A DNA stretch of 64,000 nucleotides from positions 116,001 through 180,000 of the forward strand of contig CAKAKS010000279.1 in NCBI GenBank assembly GCA_916700875.1. The letters run 5' to 3'. The notes under the pieces are model-generated. The model was not told the DNA's origin. It did no database searches and saw nothing but the letters and a program-made list of their open reading frames with translations. Made by a program: the position numbers and the translations under genes. The number at the start of each line of letters is the position of its first letter. Position 1 is the first letter of the stretch. Origin of the DNA: Sebastes aleutianus. Lineage: Eukaryota > Chordata > Actinopteri > Perciformes > Sebastidae. Positions 10,281 to 23,044 of this stretch are shown here, in pieces.

Positions 10281-11084
10281 TTTTCTTGGTCGCCAGTAAC
10301 CTCTAATCACAGTTAAAGTGATACTGAACTTCGGTAGAACTTTGGGTTGTATTGCTAGCAGTAAAACTGACAGAGATGACATGAGAACTTTTTAGTTTGA
10401 GTAAGCACTTCAGGTCCATTTGACAATGTTTTATTTTTGCAATGGCCTTCAAATCTGAGCAAAGGAGCTGATATTTGTCCGGTCTCTAACCTGTGCCCAA
10501 GCTGACTTGGTTGAACTTATAAGGAAACTTAGATCAGTCTCCTGTTGAAATACAGGGTTAAAGAGACACATAAGCTTATCCACCACGGCAAGGTGCCAAC
10601 TCCAGTAGGATTCATTTTTTTGTTTTATTCCTTTGATATGCAATAGCACTTTAAAAACATGTATATACTGTTGTATAACAGCAAACGCTGGCCAGGTTAC
10701 GGCATGATACAACAACTGAGGAAGCGGGTTGCTTGAGGCAAAGTTTGGCCAAAAGAAATCCAATTAAATATTCCATTGCCATACTCCAGCACATTGTATA
10801 CACTTTGGGATCCACAAATTTGAATGTTTTGGACGTGATTAAAGTGCGCACGTTGTTGGTTTGCTTGGTTTTGCGGAGCGTTTCAGACGGAGGTAGAAGG
10901 TATATTCAGGCAGACAGTATGAAAAATAATGTCGCATTGTCAGGGAAAACATACGACTGAATGTTTGTGAATGAGGGGATAGATGGACTGGTACCACGGG
11001 ACATTTTGGAAAATCTTCATATTTTTCATAGGTCTTGCGCTGATCAGCCATCACACTCTAAGAAAAAAAATCCGAAAAAAAACA

Positions 11085-11120
11085 GAAAATGTCCTGGCAG
11101 AAAATTACCAGGACATTTTC
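11085..11120. repeat. Perfect 13 bp hairpin, unit 2
   Basis: Same GAAAATGTCCTGG hairpin with 10-base loop as in unit 1; arms 11085-11097 and 11108-11120. Confidence 0.7.
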
Positions 11121-13858
11121 CGTTAAGTTAACCATCAGGGGACAGGGGGAGGGACGCAATTGCGGTCCAGGGGAATCTTAAAGTTACTTCCGAAGGATAA
11201 CCACAAAAATCGCAAGCAATTCAAAGGGAGAGGGGGAACATCAAATGAAAACAGGCCTAAAAGGAAGGCTCCCTACACTCAATATAACTTGAAAAAACTA
11301 AATCTAAAACACCGCTGCCGAGCAGCTGACTAGAACATAAATGAAACAAAAGAACCAGCGAAGGCAGGCCACACAGACCTAACCCGCTCTAAGAGACTCT
11401 GAGAAGAAAAGAAGCTAAATGGTGAGTGATTCCCACAGATAGGTTCACGTGGTACTTTTGCAGATTCACACACCCCTATACAGATACAGATACAGCAACA
11501 ACAGGACAGCACTCTCACTACCTCTGACAAAGAGACAATGAGTCAGCACCTGAGCACTGAAACCTGGGGTAGATATAGGCTTCAACCACCTGATCCTCAT
11601 CAGGGACAATTAGGCTCCACATCTGCCTCTGCTCAGAGATAATGAGCCCAACAAGCCTGCTGAGAGGCAAGTGACCCTCACATTAACAGACATTTTCTTC
11701 AACCCCTAAAATGGAAATTTCTGTAAATTTACAGTATATCCTCCGTACCGAGCCAAATAGCAAGCCCAACCTCTACATTCTGGAGGGAAAACAGATGCTA
11801 ACGCTAGCATTTGTACGTTACCTATTGGTCTTTGCGGACCGCCTGAGGCTAAAACTGGGGCTAACTCTACCTGACGTCCACTGAAGTCTAAAATATGAGC
11901 GTTGGTAAAATGTAAACTACAATACCAAACTTAAGTTATGAGTCAGCAAAAATATCCCTGGCGTATCTGGTAACGTTAACGGTTGAACTGAACAACAAAA
12001 CAGCTTTCCAGCTAAAACGATACTGAGCTCACGTTAAGTCCTGAACATAAATAATTTTGGTTAGACATTTATTGTTGATTTTTTACCACAGAAGTGTGAG
12101 AAAGGTTTCTCCAAATTCGAAATTTGAACTAAACTTTGCCGTGTGTGTGATGGTCTCTGCCTCTTCCAACTTTCACGCTAGCGGAGGTTCTTGTTCCCAC
12201 AATGCAATGCGTATCTAAAAATACGGTTAAAACTTCTGTGAAAAATCAATACAGAAAATTCATTCATATTAACACGGTACATTGGCCCGTATTTTTACGG
12301 ACTTTTCTTAGAGTGCAGCGTGTCCGTGTGTGGAGGAGGAGCTGAGCCTCGCTCTAGATGAAACACCAACACACACAGAGAGCAGAGGACAGAAGCAGCG
12401 TGCCCGTAAATGACACCAAAACAAAGCAGCATAGTTTGTTTTCTGTTCATTTGGCTCAGGCGCTGTGAAAACAATGCTTATAACGGCTGCAGGGAAAACC
12501 CTGAGTTTTATCAATTGTATCCACATTTAGGCAAATTCCACGATATTCCCCATTTTACAGTTGATTCCATTTTTATTATCAAATTCCGTGATTCCGTCCA
12601 TGTTTTCCTCATCGCAGATATCACAGGGTCCTACACAACTCATTATTTTACATGTTAGCAGAATCCCCTTTGTTCACGTTTGTTTATGTTGCTAAAAATG
12701 TGATTAAGGGTGTTTTATCACACCAGTAGTTGGGTTCATTTGGTCCAAGTGAAAAAAAATGATGCATAGTTGCATTTTAGTTCTGGTCCAGTTCCTGTTC
12801 ACACTGACTTTTTACAAACCAACCAGAGGAGTAAATATGAAGTTCTACAGACTGAGAGGTAACTCTCTGATTGTCATCCTGCATCATCAGGAACCACGTG
12901 AGGAAATAAAATTCTGTTTCTGTTTCAATACATTTTATTACATTTTTCTGACTTTTTCAGATTTTGAGCTCCATCAGTCTCTGCCTGTCTCTGATTGGTG
13001 CATTGCTCTTAAGCTCTTTTTAACTCTACAAGTTTATATTTTATTTAAGCCTATCCAGTAACTGTCTGTCTGATCAGTCTCTGCCTCTCTGATTTAAAAG
13101 TACCTCTCACACACACACACTGCTCCTTCTGCTACTACTACTACTACAACTACAACTACTACTGCTACTTTCCACCCAAATACCACTTTCTGTGTCACGA
13201 CTTATAGATTTTAAAGGTTCATTTAGTGAAAATACTATTTCTGTCCAAGCACTTATAGTTTTAAGGTTTATTTCACCCAAATATTACTCTCTGTCTCTCT
13301 CTGTCTCTCTCTCTCTCTCTTTGTGTTTAGCTATGCAGTTCATCTGTCTGATATACATACAAAGCATTTCTTCTTTCTGCCCATTCATGAAAATTCAAAT
13401 TTACCACTTTTGACAGTATTACAGTTTAGCTTCCAGCTTTTCTAGCATTATATTTCAGCTTTTAGCTTCTTTAGGTAATGCAGGTCAGCTTCCAACTCTG
13501 CCAGTTGTACATTTCATCTTCTAGGGTTTTCAGCAGTGCAGTGCAATGCATTTGAGCTTTAACATTTTTATGCAAGTCATTTCACATTTCTGCATTTTCA
13601 GCAATGCTTTGCAATATATTGCAGCTGTCAGCATTCCCACTCATTTTCAGCAGGAAAGGCATTTTCTAGTTAGTATTATCAGACTGCAAATCAGCCACGT
13701 TATGATGAATAATAGTAGAAACAGGACTGTACAAAAGCCCCTTTACACGCTTTCAGATGATTGGTGTGACTGCATAGTGAAAACGTCGGGGAGCGCACGG
13801 ACACGTGCATGGGGTGTATTACTGTGAGATCGCTGTCACACACTTTTTATGTAAAGTT

Positions 13859-14131
13859 AATGGTTAATGGTAAATGGACTTGCATTTATATAGCACTTTT
13901 CTAGTCTTCCAACCACTCAAAGCGCTTTACACTACATGTCAGCATTCACACACACATTCACACACTGATGGCAGAGGATGCCATGCAAGGTGCCAACTAG
14001 GATCTAATCTAAATACTCGTTCACACACTGATGGCTAATTTGGGATTAAGTGTCTTGCTCAAGGACACATCGACATGTGACCGGAGCAGCCGGGGAATGA
14101 ACCGCCAACCTTTCAATTGGTGGGTTTAACT
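13859..14131 (+). mobile_element. Fish TGGTAAATGG interspersed repeat, unit 2
   Basis: Copy of the element at 3204-3478 in the same context; the B-box-like word is altered to GGAATGAACC, a change shared with unit 6. Confidence 0.6.
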
Positions 14132-14470
14132 GCTTTTGACCTGTTAATCAGGGAAAACCTCCTCGCTGGCGTGCTTCTATACATGGCCTTAAATACAGAT
14201 CAATAAGATCACTTCCTGAAGAGATTTCACAATCAGCAGATGGATTTATTAGTAGTTTAGCATTTGAAACCATGTTAAAATTACATAAACAAACCGCACC
14301 AGAGTCCGCTTGGAGGCCGACCGAGAGCCACCTTTTCAGGTAACCAAACTGGTTATGAGTGAAAGCAACCTTAGCGACCTGTTTCACTAGCAACAGGACT
14401 GAATGGAGAGAGAAAAGAAGCAGCAGAAGCAATTGATGATTTTCTCCTGTAGTTGGGCCTATATCACGGC

Positions 14471-14897
14471 TAGTTAGAAATGTATCCAGCAATATCTCTG
14501 TCAATTTTACTGCTAATGAAAAGATAAATACACCGATGGAAAGCTGAAGATCTTGCCGTTCTAAAGGTTGTCATTCTATCATGAAGGCATGGGGGTTAAG
14601 TTTGAACCTGAAGTGACCATGCTCCTTATATTCGGTTTTCGCGTTTTTCTCAGGTTAAAAGCTTTTAAAAAGAACCCTTTAAAGATAAAGAAAAAACATG
14701 CCTGTGATCTTCTGACATCTGATCTAATCAGCTTGAACACACCTGGGTATTCATCAAGAGTCATAAAATCAGTTTTCTGCAAAATTTGGGAATATTTTGC
14801 ACCTATTTAGCAGCCATTTTGGAAAATGGCCAAATTGGCAGCGCCCCGATATCTATATCTTTTCATAACATATAAACCTACATCTGTGCCAAATTTA
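14471..14897 (-). repeat. Right inverted arm, unit 2
   Basis: Reverse-complement partner of 9997-10280, separated from it by about 4.2 kb. It overlaps a minus-strand frame of 118 codons (14148-14504) that I do not accept as a gene. Confidence 0.7.
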
Positions 14898-16848
14898 ATT
14901 AATGATGCACGTTCAATCACATGCCAACAATACGGCCGTTCGCTGTCCTTCAAACCATGCAATGTCTTCTACAAGAGGTCAAGAGGTCAGACGATCTCCA
15001 TTAAGCTCACTGCAGTGTCTAAACTACGGCTATCGGTCACATTTTCTACAGAAATCTCTGGATCAAAATGAGCATTCACAGTAATGACAGCGATGATGAG
15101 GTTCAGGACTGCTAGTTCAGCTTCTGACTGTGATATGGCTCAGTTTCCTGATGACATTCATGTCCTTCAGACTAACAGCTAGATGTGAAAGCTTGGCTTG
15201 GATTTTGACTGAATGAGTTCAGGCGGTCAGATTGGTGGATTAACATCCTCAGACCACTTTAAAACTGAGCACTCCTGACCTCTTGTGGTCCAAGTCGGCG
15301 CCTTCTGAGAGAATCTCCACGTGTTCAGCAGTCAATATACGGAGACAGAAGCACTTTCAAACACAAGAAACGATCACAGGAAAAGTATCTCACATTATTT
15401 TCGTAGATAGTACCACCTGCTGACCAGCAGTCATTCCCAAGCTGCTGCTCTGCTGACCATTACTCAATCACAATATCATCTGATACTGTTTAATGACAGC
15501 AGCCGTACTGTGTGATGGGCTACGCTGACATTTAAAATGAGTGATCACAGGAGGCAACAACAGCTTTTCTTACTGCCACACAGCCTTCACTGGGCCGCTC
15601 TATCCCCAAGAGCTCTGTTTGGGGTGAGAAAAACGGCAGCCTAGTGAGGACGGAGCCCCAAACTGAGAGAAAAATATGCACTTGTGAATTTTTACGGGTT
15701 TATTTGGACAAAGACTACTCTATATACACTATTCAAGACACTCAGACAGAAGACAGTGTGGGGTAGTCCAGAACTCCATGAACACCAAATAAGTTTGGAT
15801 CCAGTGTGATTTCACAACAAATTCTGTTCTTTTACTGGTTAAAAACAGCTGACTGACAACAAGGAGTTGTCAAAATAAACTGTCCTGAAATATTTAAACA
15901 GCTTTATAATAATTTTCTTACATATTTAACGATCTACTTTGAAGCATTTGTGACAAAACGGTTCAATTTCAGGACGTCATCCTGATCCAAAGCAGCCTGG
16001 AGCTTTGTATGATACCCTGGAAAAAAGACAGGAAGAAAAGACTTTGTTCATGCTTGTTTATTGATTATAGAAACCTTCAGTTTGTTCACACATCCCATCA
16101 GTAAAGTCTGTTAAATGACTCTTGTTCAATGATTTCACGTACAGATTCATTTTCATCCACACAATCAGTCTGTTTGAGCAGAATCTCAGCGATATAACAG
16201 AGAATAATGATTTTCCTTATTGATTATGATCATGATAATTACAGTTTGCATTAAACATCTTAGTATCTCGTTTGTACGTCGATCTGGACGACAACATTTA
16301 GTCTGCCAAACAAATAAATGCGATTAGAGATATCTAGAAGTTTACATTTTCATGCAGAGAAATATCAGTTCAGGTGAACAAAGATCATCTTGAGCAGTGA
16401 AACAGACACAGGAAGGAGCGCCACCTGAAGACACTCACACATTTACAGAACAACTCATGAGATGGTCACGTATATGGTCAGGATGTGAATTTGTGGCTAA
16501 ATTGTTACACAAATAATCAGTGGTCATGTCTATAATGTTTTGTGAACAGTTTTTTCCCACTTATATCTTAATGTTTGATTGAAAGACAACTTATAATGAA
16601 GCAAATTGCATTCAGTAATAGTAAATGGTAACATTTACTAGTCAGTATATTTGATACAAGGTGAAAATGTTCACCTTGTAAGGTATCAGCATGACATACA
16701 GTAGCCTATGCAAGGTTAAAAGTATTTCAGTTTTTTATTAAAGCATGTGTATCAAAAGCATTCATCATATAAGTGGTGTGTAACAATATATACATACTTA
16801 CAAAGTTTATGTCATCACTGACGTTGTTGCTGCCGTGTTTATTCCTAG

Positions 16849-17310
16849 ATGGAGTGTTAATGGAGCAGCTGCATAGCCTGGCACTGATCGATCCGAACTC
16901 CGTTCAGAAAACAAGCATTTTAAAAGTTGTTTGCTTGTCGTCTTACGGACAGACCCGACTAAGCATTAATTCAGACTGTTTACTAATCAGCATCATTATG
17001 TAGTTATTTCGGCTTCACTTTTGATCCGTTTACAACAACGCAGCTGCAGTATTTATGCTTTGATGACGTTATGTTGAGTGTTGATGGAGCAGCTACAATG
17101 TTAGCATAGCCTGGCACTGATCGATCCGGACTCCGTTCAGAAAACAAGCTTTTAAAAGTTGTTTGCTTGCTGTGTTGCGGACAGACCTGACAAAGCATGA
17201 ATTCGGTCTTTTTACAAATCGACATCATAATGTCGTTATTTCGGCATCATTTTGATCCGTTTATTGCAATTAAATCACAGCACAGTGTGTTTATTTTGGG
17301 TTCATACCGC
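16849..17310. repeat. 233 bp tandem duplication, unit 2
   Basis: Two copies 233 bp apart, with GATCGATCC at 16886 and 17119. The second copy ends in the AATAAA-bearing (minus strand) sequence at 17290-17295 that may serve gene 2. Confidence 0.8.
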
Positions 17311-17722
17311 AGTAGCGACGTGTGGCTTGGTAATGTGTTTCCTGCTTGGTGTGAATGCACGGTGGTAACACAATACGAAGCACAACGTAACGTAACTTAA
17401 ATGAACATAAACAATAGCACATGCACAACAACAGCACGATGTAATGACTCAATGAACCGCTGACACAATCCTCAGAAAACATAAACACTGAACTGTTCTC
17501 CACCTTTTCATTTAGAAAGAGCAACAACCAATGAGGAACCTGCAACAGTCGCTGATGAATCCTGTAACTTCATCACTCAGTCAGTCAGTCAGTGACACAC
17601 TTTAGTGTTTGTAGGGCTGGTCCTCTGCGGTCCAGACACAAATCAGCTCTGCAGCAACAATGATGGACACCAGATAAGTTTAAGAGTTAAAACACAGAAT
17701 TTAACCCTTAAATGACTTCTGT

Positions 17723-19402
17723 CTATTTCAGTTTACACAACTCAGCAGTGACTCCATGATCGTTATAAAGCCTAAGTCCAGCATAGAGAGGCTCAGTGAA
17801 TGTGGTCTGGACTCTGTGGAGGAGAGTCATGGTTTCAGAGACGCTGTAGAAGGACAGAATACCTGCACTGTGATCCAGGTACACTCCTACTCTGGAGGAC
17901 TGAGGACCTGAGACGGGAGTTTTGATATTGTTGTACCAAAATATATAACTGTCTTGGTCACAACGTAACGCCCAAGATTTATCATTCTTTCCAAATATAC
18001 ATTCATGCGACATCCCTGCTCTCCTGATACTCTTGTATGTGACTGCTACATAAACTCCACTCCCTCTCCTCTCAACCTCCCAATAACAACGTCCAGTCAG
18101 ACTCTCTCTACTCAGGACAAGAGGAAAACATCCAGTGAATCTGTCTGGGTGACTAGAATAAGACTGTTGCTGCGCTGTAAATGTTGCTTTTCTGTTCCCC
18201 TCAGATAATAACAGCAGTGTGTTTGCTGTGTTTGGATCCAGTGTGATTTCTCGTGAATATTTTAAGAATCCAGCTCTGGTCTTGGGCTCTGGTTGTGACA
18301 GTAAAACATCCACTTCAGTCACTGTCTGTGAGACGTTTGTCCATTTCTCTCTCAGAACGTCCTGTAGTTTATCTCTGACTTCTGACACAGCCGCCGTCAC
18401 GTCCTCAAAGTAGCTCAGAGGACGGATATTGATGCTGGATGAGTGTGTAGATTCTGTGAGCGGGGACAGTGAGGGGTAGTTGAGTAAAAACTGGTTGTGG
18501 TCCTCTGTGTGTGACAGCAGCTTCATTTCAGCGTCTCTCCTCTTCAGCTCAGTGATCTCCTGCTCCAGCTTCTCCTGAAGCTCTTTGACTCGACTCACTT
18601 CACTTTTCTGCTGGGATCTGACCTGCTGCTTCACATCACAGCTTCTGTCCTCCATGAGACGGATCAGCTCGGTGAAGATCTTCTCACTGTCCTCCACTGC
18701 TTTATCAGCAGAGCGATTGACAGCCTCCACCTCCTGTTGGAGCAGCTTCCCATCTTTCTCTCTGTCCTGTATCTTCTGCTGGATGTTGAGTCGACTCACC
18801 TCCAGCTCTCTCTGCCTCTCGGTCCTTTCTGCTGCAGCTGAGACGGTGTCGTGGCCTTTATGTTCATCCACAGAGCAGAGATAACAGATACACTGCTGAT
18901 CAGTACGACAGAACATCTTCATCACCTCATCGTGACAAGAGCAGATGTTCTCCTGGAGCTTCTTGGAGGGCTCCACCAGCTTGTGTTTCTTGAACGGAGC
19001 TGAGTCATGATGAGGCTGGAGGTGTTTCTCACAGTAAGAGGCCAGACACACCAGACAGGACTTGAAGGCTTTCAGTTTCCTCCCAGTGCAGACATCACAG
19101 GCCACATCTTCAGGTCCAGCATAGCAGTGATCAGCAGGAGCAGCTTTGAGTCCAGTCTTCTTCAGCTCCTCCACTAAAACTGCTAACATGGTGTTTTTCA
19201 GCAGGACGGGCCTCGGTGTGAAGGTCTGCCTACACTGAGGGCAGCTGTAGAGCTTCTTCTCATCCTCTCCATCCCAGAAGCTTTTAATACAGTTCATGCA
19301 GTAGCTGTGTCCACAGGAAGTAGCCACCGGATCCTTCAGTAGATCCAGACAGATCGAACAAGAGAAGGTTTCCTGGTCCAGCTGAACTCCTTTCTGCGCC
19401 AT
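17723..19402 (-). CDS. finTRIM-type E3 ubiquitin ligase, copy 2
   Basis: 559 aa, intact, with all RING and B-box zinc ligands kept. Three residues longer than copy 1 because the linker before B30.2 carries PSLSPLTESTHSSS. Copy-specific changes include CSCHDEV in B-box 2 (an extra cysteine between the C and H ligands), a KLYSCPQC third RING segment, EDRSCD for EKRSCD in the coiled coil and KDGKLL for KDMKLL. In B30.2 the variable patches read TLLLL...TAQQQSYSS, CFPLV, and AGMSHECIFGKN; the WEVEW motif is WEVER. The C-terminal patch (LRLYNDHGVTAEL) is the one seen in copies 1 and 6, consistent with a type A unit. Start chosen at the family ATG (19402), 117 nt inside a conserved splice acceptor. 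Same role as copy 1 by family membership; specific target unknown. Confidence 0.9.
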   Translation of the reverse strand: MAQKGVQLDQETFSCSICLDLLKDPVATSCGHSYCMNCIKSFWDGEDEKKLYSCPQCRQTFTPRPVLLKNTMLAVLVEELKKTGLKAAPADHCYAGPEDVACDVCTGRKLKAFKSCLVCLASYCEKHLQPHHDSAPFKKHKLVEPSKKLQENICSCHDEVMKMFCRTDQQCICYLCSVDEHKGHDTVSAAAERTERQRELEVSRLNIQQKIQDREKDGKLLQQEVEAVNRSADKAVEDSEKIFTELIRLMEDRSCDVKQQVRSQQKSEVSRVKELQEKLEQEITELKRRDAEMKLLSHTEDHNQFLLNYPSLSPLTESTHSSSINIRPLSYFEDVTAAVSEVRDKLQDVLREKWTNVSQTVTEVDVLLSQPEPKTRAGFLKYSREITLDPNTANTLLLLSEGNRKATFTAQQQSYSSHPDRFTGCFPLVLSRESLTGRCYWEVERRGSGVYVAVTYKSIRRAGMSHECIFGKNDKSWALRCDQDSYIFWYNNIKTPVSGPQSSRVGVYLDHSAGILSFYSVSETMTLLHRVQTTFTEPLYAGLRLYNDHGVTAELCKLK

Positions 19403-19539
19403 TTCACCTCTCAGTAGCAACGACTGTCTGAGTTTCACTTCCTGAGAACCGACACTAGTTTGAGCTCTGATGTAATCATCATGTGTTATGTCGGTTACAC
19501 CCACCTTCAAAATGTCGATCTGAAGGGGAGGGAACAAGG
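19403..19539 (-). promoter_or_regulatory. Gene 2 5' leader: splice acceptor and ETS/IRF-like box
   Basis: Acceptor AG at 19521-19520 after a pyrimidine tract; GGAAGTGAAA at 19442-19433; leader length 117 nt, as in every copy. Confidence 0.5.
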
Positions 19540-19643
19540 AAATAAGAGGACCGAGAGTAGCTGTCTGTGTTTGAGAGCAGGAACAAGAGGGAGGAGTTAT
19601 CAAGCTATGATTCATTCCAGGACGAGGAGCAGCACGACTGACT

Positions 19644-19863
19644 ACGTCCCAAATCACATAATTTTACTTTTTACTTTTAGTACACTGTAGCTGCCCTTAT
19701 AAAGTACGTGCTGTTGCATGCAGTATGAATACAATATATCTGCTGTGCAGAGGATTGTGGGTCAGAACAGCCAGAAAAGCATGCTGGCTTTCATACTGTA
19801 AAATGTGACCAGATGTATATTATATTCTGGCGTACTAATGGTAGTATGGGTTTTGGAACGCAC
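19644..19863. mobile_element. MITE-like element upstream of gene 2, internally deleted
   Basis: Same ends as the element at 9217-9504 but about 65 bp shorter: the stretch between CCAGATGTA and the final GGTAGTATGGG is mostly missing and replaced by an AT-rich junction. Confidence 0.6.
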
Positions 19864-20367
19864 AGTATGTTTCGTCATTTACAAACGGAGCCTCGGTTCA
19901 AACCTGCTCCACATTTGAAAACATTTCAGTTTTCAGTTGTAAAATATTTCTTGGCTCCTCAGGCTTTGGTGATGGCTCCACATTTCTCATAAACTCTTCC
20001 TCACCCGGGACAGGAACCCGGTGTGGGCAACGGACCGCTGTACGGGCAGCCGTTTACAGACAGGCTAGTGACACATTACACACACTCCTGAGGCTGCAGT
20101 GATTGTTTTTAAGAAATCTCATAAACCATTGTTTTACTGCTTAACTTTTCGTTTTACATAAGAAAGTAGAGATTAGTCACCTAAGCAACTAGTGTAGTAA
20201 TAATAATAAGAATTTATATAACACTTGTCAAACTTAAGTACAAAGTTCTTTCCAGATTAAAAGATTTAAAAAAAAAAAATGAAAAAAAAAAATCTAAATC
20301 TCATGTAATAGCGGGTCAGCTAAGCTGAAATATTCGTAACAATTGTGCATTTTGCGATAAAAGAAAC

Positions 20368-20766
20368 AAATTTGGCACAGATGTAGGTTTATATGTCACT
20401 AAAAGATATAGATATCGGGGCGCTGCCAATTCAACCCTTGACGGACGTGGCAGCCATTTTCCATAATGGCCGCAAAATAGGCGTTTAATATTCCAAAACG
20501 TTGCAGAAAACTGATTTTATGACTCTTGATGATTTCCAAGGTGCGTTCAAGCTGATGAGATTAGATGTCAGGAGATCACAGAAATTATTTTTTTACCTCC
20601 TTATTTTTTAGGGTACTTTTTAAAAGTTTTTAACCTGAGAAAAACGTGAAAACCAAATAAAAGGAGCATGATCACTTCAGGGTCAAACTTCACCCCCATG
20701 CCTTCATGGTAGAATGACAACCAATAAAGCAGTAAAACTGACAGAGATAACGCTGGATACATTTCT
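20368..20766 (+). repeat. Left inverted arm, unit 3 (long form)
   Basis: Includes the inner segment missing from units 1, 2 and 6, running through CACCCCCATGCCTTCATGG to GCTGGATACATTTCTT. Its partner arm has been deleted in this unit, but it is complementary to right arms of units 1, 2 and 6. Confidence 0.75.
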
Positions 20767-21767
20767 TGGTCGCCAGTAACCTCTAATCACAGTTAAAGTG
20801 ATACTGAACTTTGGTAGAACTTTGGGTTGTATTGCTAGCAGTGAAACTGACAGAGATGACATGAGAACTTTTTAGTTTGAGTAAGGACTTCAGGTTCATA
20901 TGACAATGTTTTATTTTTGCAATGGCCTTCAAATCTGAGCAAAGGAGCTGCTATTTGTCCGGTCTCTAACCTGTGACCAAGCCGACTTGGTTGAACTTAT
21001 AAGGAAACTTAGATCAGTCTCCTGTTGAAATACAGGGTTAAAGAGACACACAAGCTTATCCACCACGGCAGGGTGCCAACTCCAGTAGGATTCATTTCTT
21101 TGTTTTATTTTTTTGATATGCAATAGCACTTTAAAAACATGTATATACTGTTGTATAACAGCAAACGCTGGACGGGTTACAGCATGATACAAGAACTGAG
21201 GAAGCGGGTTGCTGGAGGCGAAGTTTTACCAAAAGAAATCCAATTAAATATTCCATTGCCATACTCCAGCACATTGTTTACACTTTGGGATCCTCAAATT
21301 GATTGAAATTTGATTAAAGTGCGCACGTTGTTGATTTGCTTGGTTTTGCGAAGTGTTTCAGACGGAGGTAGAATACAGGTATATTCAGGCAGATAGTATG
21401 AAAAATAATGTCGCATTGTCAGGGAAAACATAGGACTGAACGTTTGTGAATGAGGGGATAGATGGACTGGTACCACGGGACATTTTAGAAAATCTTCATA
21501 TTTTTCGTAGGTCTTGCGCTGATCAGCCACCACACTCTATGAAAAAAAATCCAAGTAGCTGACTAGAACATAAATGAAACAAAAGAACCAGCGAAGGCAG
21601 GCCACACAGACCTAACCCACTCTAAGAGACTCTGAGAAGAGAAGAAGCTAAATGGTGAGTGAATCCCACAGATAGGTTCACGTGGTACTTCTGCATATTC
21701 ACACACCCCTATACAGATACAGCAACAACAAGACAGCACTCTCACTACCTCTGACAAAGAGACAATG

Positions 21768-23044
21768 GGCCTTTCCCATTTCCGATTTTATAAGGCTCGA
21801 TTCCTCTCCTCGACTCCTCTCCTCGTGTCTTAGTCCCGCCCACGGGAGATAAGAGCGGAGGAGGCGAGGAAGAGACAAGGAGAGAGGAAGAGAGGAAATA
21901 TGTTTTTAGAGACATGAGACGTCGTTTCCTCTGAAGCGTCACGTGAAGCGACGTCCGTTTCTGATGACAGCAGCAGCTGATCACAGCTGGATCAACTGTC
22001 AGTTGGCTTTAACAGCTGTTTATGTCTGAACTGATCTAATACTAATAAAGACACTAAAGTTATTATCAGTGGTAGAGCAGCAGTGTTTCCTCTCTGTAGC
22101 CTGTTTAACAAACACCTGCACATGAATTACAGCTGCAGTCTGTATTTCTACTGTGGACTGAGTCCTGCTTAGAAGACCAGGAACCATCTCTACTGGCACA
22201 ATAACTTTATATTATTAATTCAATATTAGTGTCTGTATTTATTGATATTCTTACACTAGAAATTATGTATTAGGCTGAATGTTTCAGGGAAAATGTAAAT
22301 GATATAACTCATATCAAACCCGACGCTGAGGAATTATCAGCCTCATGTGACTGAATGGAAATGAGGATAAATGATGTAAAAGGTGTAAAAGACAGACCCT
22401 CCTTCTCTCTCTGACTTTAACTGTAACTTAATACAAGTTAATGGGGGGAAATAACAGATCATCAAAAGAAAATTCTTTCTAATAAATGAAGAAAGTTGAT
22501 TGAGGTCTGTTTGTTGTCAGGGCTTATAAAGCCCTTTCAGTAACAGACACCTTCAGCAGTGTGTGAAGCAGAGATCCTGCAGGTCCTTCTGCTGCTGGAA
22601 CACTTTACCATCAACATGGTCCGTTTGTTGTTCACACCTACAGTTAACACAGATTATAACTAGATGGTGAATCAGAAGACAACTAAACTATAAAACATTT
22701 AATCTGTGATCTGTCTTCACTCCGGTATAAAACTCCAGTGATGTTGACGTGTATCAGATCAAACCGATCGGCGCAGCATCCAATCAAGAAACGATATACA
22801 ATAAGGGGGCATGTTTGTCGGTAAAAAACTTCCGTGAAGGATACCCTGGAGGATACACTGGTGTATCCTCGCTCATGGCTCCTCCGGCAAGCCTCCTTGA
22901 TCCTCGCTCCTCGCTCCTCAAGATGCATTTTAGGAATTGGGATGTCCTTCAAGATGGAGCGCTGAGATCGATTTCCGGGTCACAGCCGGAGGATCGAGGA
23001 GCGAGGAGACGAGGAGGCAAAAAATCGGGAAATGAGATGCAGCT
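21768..23044. mobile_element. 1.28 kb DNA-transposon-like insertion, unit 3
   Basis: Type A units read ACAATGAGTCAG at this place; here AATG (21764-21767) is followed by 1277 bp of unrelated sequence and AATG again (23045-23048), so a short target duplication flanks the insert. The ends are imperfect inverted repeats: CCCATTTCCGATTTT with CTCC/CTCG-rich sequence on the left, and the complementary GAGG-rich sequence ending AAAATCGGGAAATGAG on the right. The interior has a perfect palindrome at 22849-22870 (GAGGATACAC arms). No transposase is encoded, so it is non-autonomous. Superfamily not assigned. Confidence 0.65.

Larger units (their letters stand above)
9505..17722. other. Spacer 2, type A, 3' flank of gene 2
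   Basis: From 9505 to about 9840 is the distal 5' flank of gene 1, with no feature recognised. The new unit starts near 9841. It carries a left inverted arm, the 10370-10745 segment that unit 1 lost, the hairpin, the 11450-11885 segment also missing from unit 1, the type A block (about 12050-13850), the TGGTAAATGG repeat, the right arm, and the 233 bp duplication. The AT microsatellite region present elsewhere is deleted near 15775 (about 270 bp relative to unit 3). No gene is recognised. Confidence 0.8.
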